Origin: Sphingomonas sp. PP-CC-1A-547
GTDB lineage: Bacteria; Pseudomonadota; Alphaproteobacteria; Sphingomonadales; Sphingomonadaceae
DNA length: 64,000 bases
Assembly: GCF_003610375.1 (NCBI RefSeq)
Contig: NZ_RAPZ01000011.1
Span: forward strand, 868,001 to 932,000
Direction: 5' to 3'
The notes below the pieces were generated by a model that worked only from the letters and a program-made list of their open reading frames with translations, made no database searches and was not told the DNA's origin. Made by a program: the position numbers and the translations under genes. This document shows, one piece after another, positions 62,316 through 64,000 of this stretch; position 1 is the stretch's first letter; the number at the start of each line of letters is the position of its first letter.

Positions 62316-64000
62316 ATGACGCGACAGATTGGCAAGTTCGGCCTCGTGCCCTCGCTGATGGTTGCCGCGAGCCTGGCGGGTCTGGCATCGGGGTCAGCTT
62401 CGGCTGGTCCGGTGACGATGCCCGCGCTGTTCCCGACGCCGACCTCGATCGAGCTCGGGTCGGGGACGATCGCGCTCCGGCGTTCGGTATCGCTGATCGC
62501 GGCACCCGGCGTCGATGCCGACACGATCGCGCTCGTGCGCAGCATCCTCACGGCATCGGGCGTCGAGACGATCACCACCGCCCGGCGCCTGTCCTCGGTC
62601 ATCGACGGGACGTATGTCGTGCTCGGGACCGCCGCCGCACCGATCGTCCGCGATGCGCTCGCCCGCAGCCGCGCGGTGGCCGACAGCCATGCAGAGGGCT
62701 ATACGATCGCGAGCCTTGCTTCGGCATCGGGCGGCGTCGTCACGCTGGCCGGTCACGATGCGGACGGCCTGTTCCACGCCGCCCAGACGTTTCGCCAGCT
62801 TGCCCGGCGGTCGGCGATCCCGGCCATGGTGATCCAAGATCATCCGGCGATGCCGATCCGCGGCACGATCGAGGGATTCTACGGCGCGCCGTGGTCGATG
62901 GCGGACCGCACCAGGCATCTCGACTTCCTCGCCACGGTCAAGGCGAACACCTATGTCTACAGCCCGAAGGACGATCCGTATGCGCGCGATCGCTGGCGGG
63001 AAGCGTATCCCGCCGCGACGCTGAAGGCGCTGGGGACGCTCGCGACGACCGCGCGGCGGAACCATGTCGACTTCGTCTACGCGGTCTCGCCAGGGCCTTC
63101 GGTCTGCTTCTCCGACCCTGCGGACGTGCAGGCGCTGGAGCGCAAGTTCGACTCTATGCGATCGATCGGCGTCGGCAGTTTCTATGTCGCGCTCGATGAC
63201 ATCGAATACACCAAGTGGAATTGCGAGAAGGACAAGACGGCGTTCGGTCCGTCGGGCGCAGAGGCAGCGGGCATCGCGCAGTCGCAATTGCTAAATGCGG
63301 TGCAGGCGAACCTCGCGGCCAAGGACCCGTCGGCGCGTGCGCTAATCATGGTGCCGACCGAATATTACGACGCGAAGGAAACCCCGTACAAGGCGGCTCT
63401 GCGCAAGCATCTCGATCCGCGGATCGTCGTGCAGTGGACCGGTACCGACGTCGTGCCGCCGGCGATCTCGATCCCCGACGCCAAGGCAGCGACCAAGGCG
63501 TTCGGTCGCAAGACGCTGCTGTGGGACAATTATCCGGTCAACGACTATGCGCAGACCACCGGCCGGCTGCTGATGGCGCCCTATACGCGGCGCGAGGCAG
63601 GGCTGTCGGGCGAGCTGACTGGCATCCTGTCGAACCCGATGAACCAGGAGGCCCCCAGCCGCCCGGCGGTGACCGGCGTCGCCGCGTTCGGCTGGAACGA
63701 CAAGGCGTATGATGCGCAACGGACGTGGCATTTCTCCGCGCGGGAACTGGCGGGCGGCGACGAGCGCGCCACCGCCGCGCTGCTGACGTTCTTCGATACG
63801 CAGCACATGGCACCGACCTTCGGCAGCCAGCCCTGGCAGGAGCAGGCGCCGCGATTGAAGGCGGCACTGGACGGCGTGCGGGAGGCGCTAGCCGGCGGCG
63901 ATGAGACGGCGCGGCGTGAAGCGATCGCGGACCTGACTACGCGTGCCGACGAGATCACGAATGCGCCCGACATCATCCGGTCCGGGACCATCGACCCCGG
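62316..64000 (+). CDS. GH84 beta-N-acetylhexosaminidase, partial (right edge)
   Basis: The first 561 residues of a secreted family 84 enzyme (O-GlcNAcase/hyaluronidase type); the frame runs off the window. A signal peptide (to about 34, GSASAGP) is followed by a GH20b-like domain (about 40-170; GYTIASLASASGGVVTLAGH). The catalytic barrel has MPIRGTIEGFYGAPWSM, TYVYSPKDDPYARDRWRE and the adjacent catalytic Asp294-Asp295 in YVALDDIEYTKW. Asn in WDNYPVNDY and the helical part after 470 are also present. GGAG supports ATG 62316 over ATG 62298. Expected to cleave GlcNAc from glycans or peptidoglycan fragments. Confidence 0.92.
   Translation, partial: MTRQIGKFGLVPSLMVAASLAGLASGSASAGPVTMPALFPTPTSIELGSGTIALRRSVSLIAAPGVDADTIALVRSILTASGVETITTARRLSSVIDGTYVVLGTAAAPIVRDALARSRAVADSHAEGYTIASLASASGGVVTLAGHDADGLFHAAQTFRQLARRSAIPAMVIQDHPAMPIRGTIEGFYGAPWSMADRTRHLDFLATVKANTYVYSPKDDPYARDRWREAYPAATLKALGTLATTARRNHVDFVYAVSPGPSVCFSDPADVQALERKFDSMRSIGVGSFYVALDDIEYTKWNCEKDKTAFGPSGAEAAGIAQSQLLNAVQANLAAKDPSARALIMVPTEYYDAKETPYKAALRKHLDPRIVVQWTGTDVVPPAISIPDAKAATKAFGRKTLLWDNYPVNDYAQTTGRLLMAPYTRREAGLSGELTGILSNPMNQEAPSRPAVTGVAAFGWNDKAYDAQRTWHFSARELAGGDERATAALLTFFDTQHMAPTFGSQPWQEQAPRLKAALDGVREALAGGDETARREAIADLTTRADEITNAPDIIRSGTIDP

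Overview
The window is GC-rich (about 65%) and densely packed. It looks like the chromosome of an alphaproteobacterium of the Sphingomonas group. The reasons are four TonB-dependent receptors, two of them in ECF sigma/FecR cassettes, a crotonase-type DSF synthase, a glucosamine inositolphosphorylceramide transferase-like gene, a GC-rich inverted intergenic repeat of the kind common in sphingomonads, and frequent GTG starts with 1-14 nt overlaps. This placement is inferred from gene content; no rRNA or tRNA is visible.

Layout. 1-3453: a paoABC-type molybdenum aldehyde oxidoreductase, with paoA cut by the left edge. 3545-6283: nitronate monooxygenase, then a convergent poxB-type pyruvate oxidase. 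6552-13460: a glycan-degradation operon (GH5 mannanase, CE2 esterase, GH3, GH9). 13565-21892: a cobalamin riboswitch, then receptor, PepSY membrane protein and DUF2946 protein, then a second receptor and PepSY pair. 22441-27637: a two-partner secretion pair (TpsB, TpsA with a long Ala-Pro tract) followed after 1 nt by a YkuD-type transpeptidase. 27651-37824: mixed genes, namely an inverted repeat, 2OG-Fe(II) oxygenase, a small HExxH protein, bacteriophytochrome kinase, EthD protein, a divergent MFS/LysR pair, an SDR coupled to a beta-propeller glycosidase-like gene, and small secreted proteins. 37829-43112 (minus strand): flippase, ECF sigma, FecR and STN-type receptor, all overlapping. 43224-48450: envelope glycan genes. 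48558-52132: GST, aldo/keto reductase and a GGDEF-EAL protein. 52141-57118 (minus strand): a second ECF sigma/FecR/receptor set followed by rpfF. 57229-62234: two divergent operons around a glycosyltransferase and a DUF2334 deacetylase-like protein. 62316-64000: a GH84 hexosaminidase cut by the right edge.

How the genes fit together. The window describes a bacterium that lives on plant-type polysaccharide, imports scarce metals and cofactors through TonB systems, remodels its glycolipid surface and senses its surroundings through DSF, c-di-GMP and red light. The most interesting unit is the riboswitch-controlled receptor/PepSY/DUF2946 cluster, which may take up cobalt or corrinoids through a route different from BtuB-BtuCDF. 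The TpsB/TpsA/YkuD operon and the flippase-coupled ECF cassette also deserve attention.
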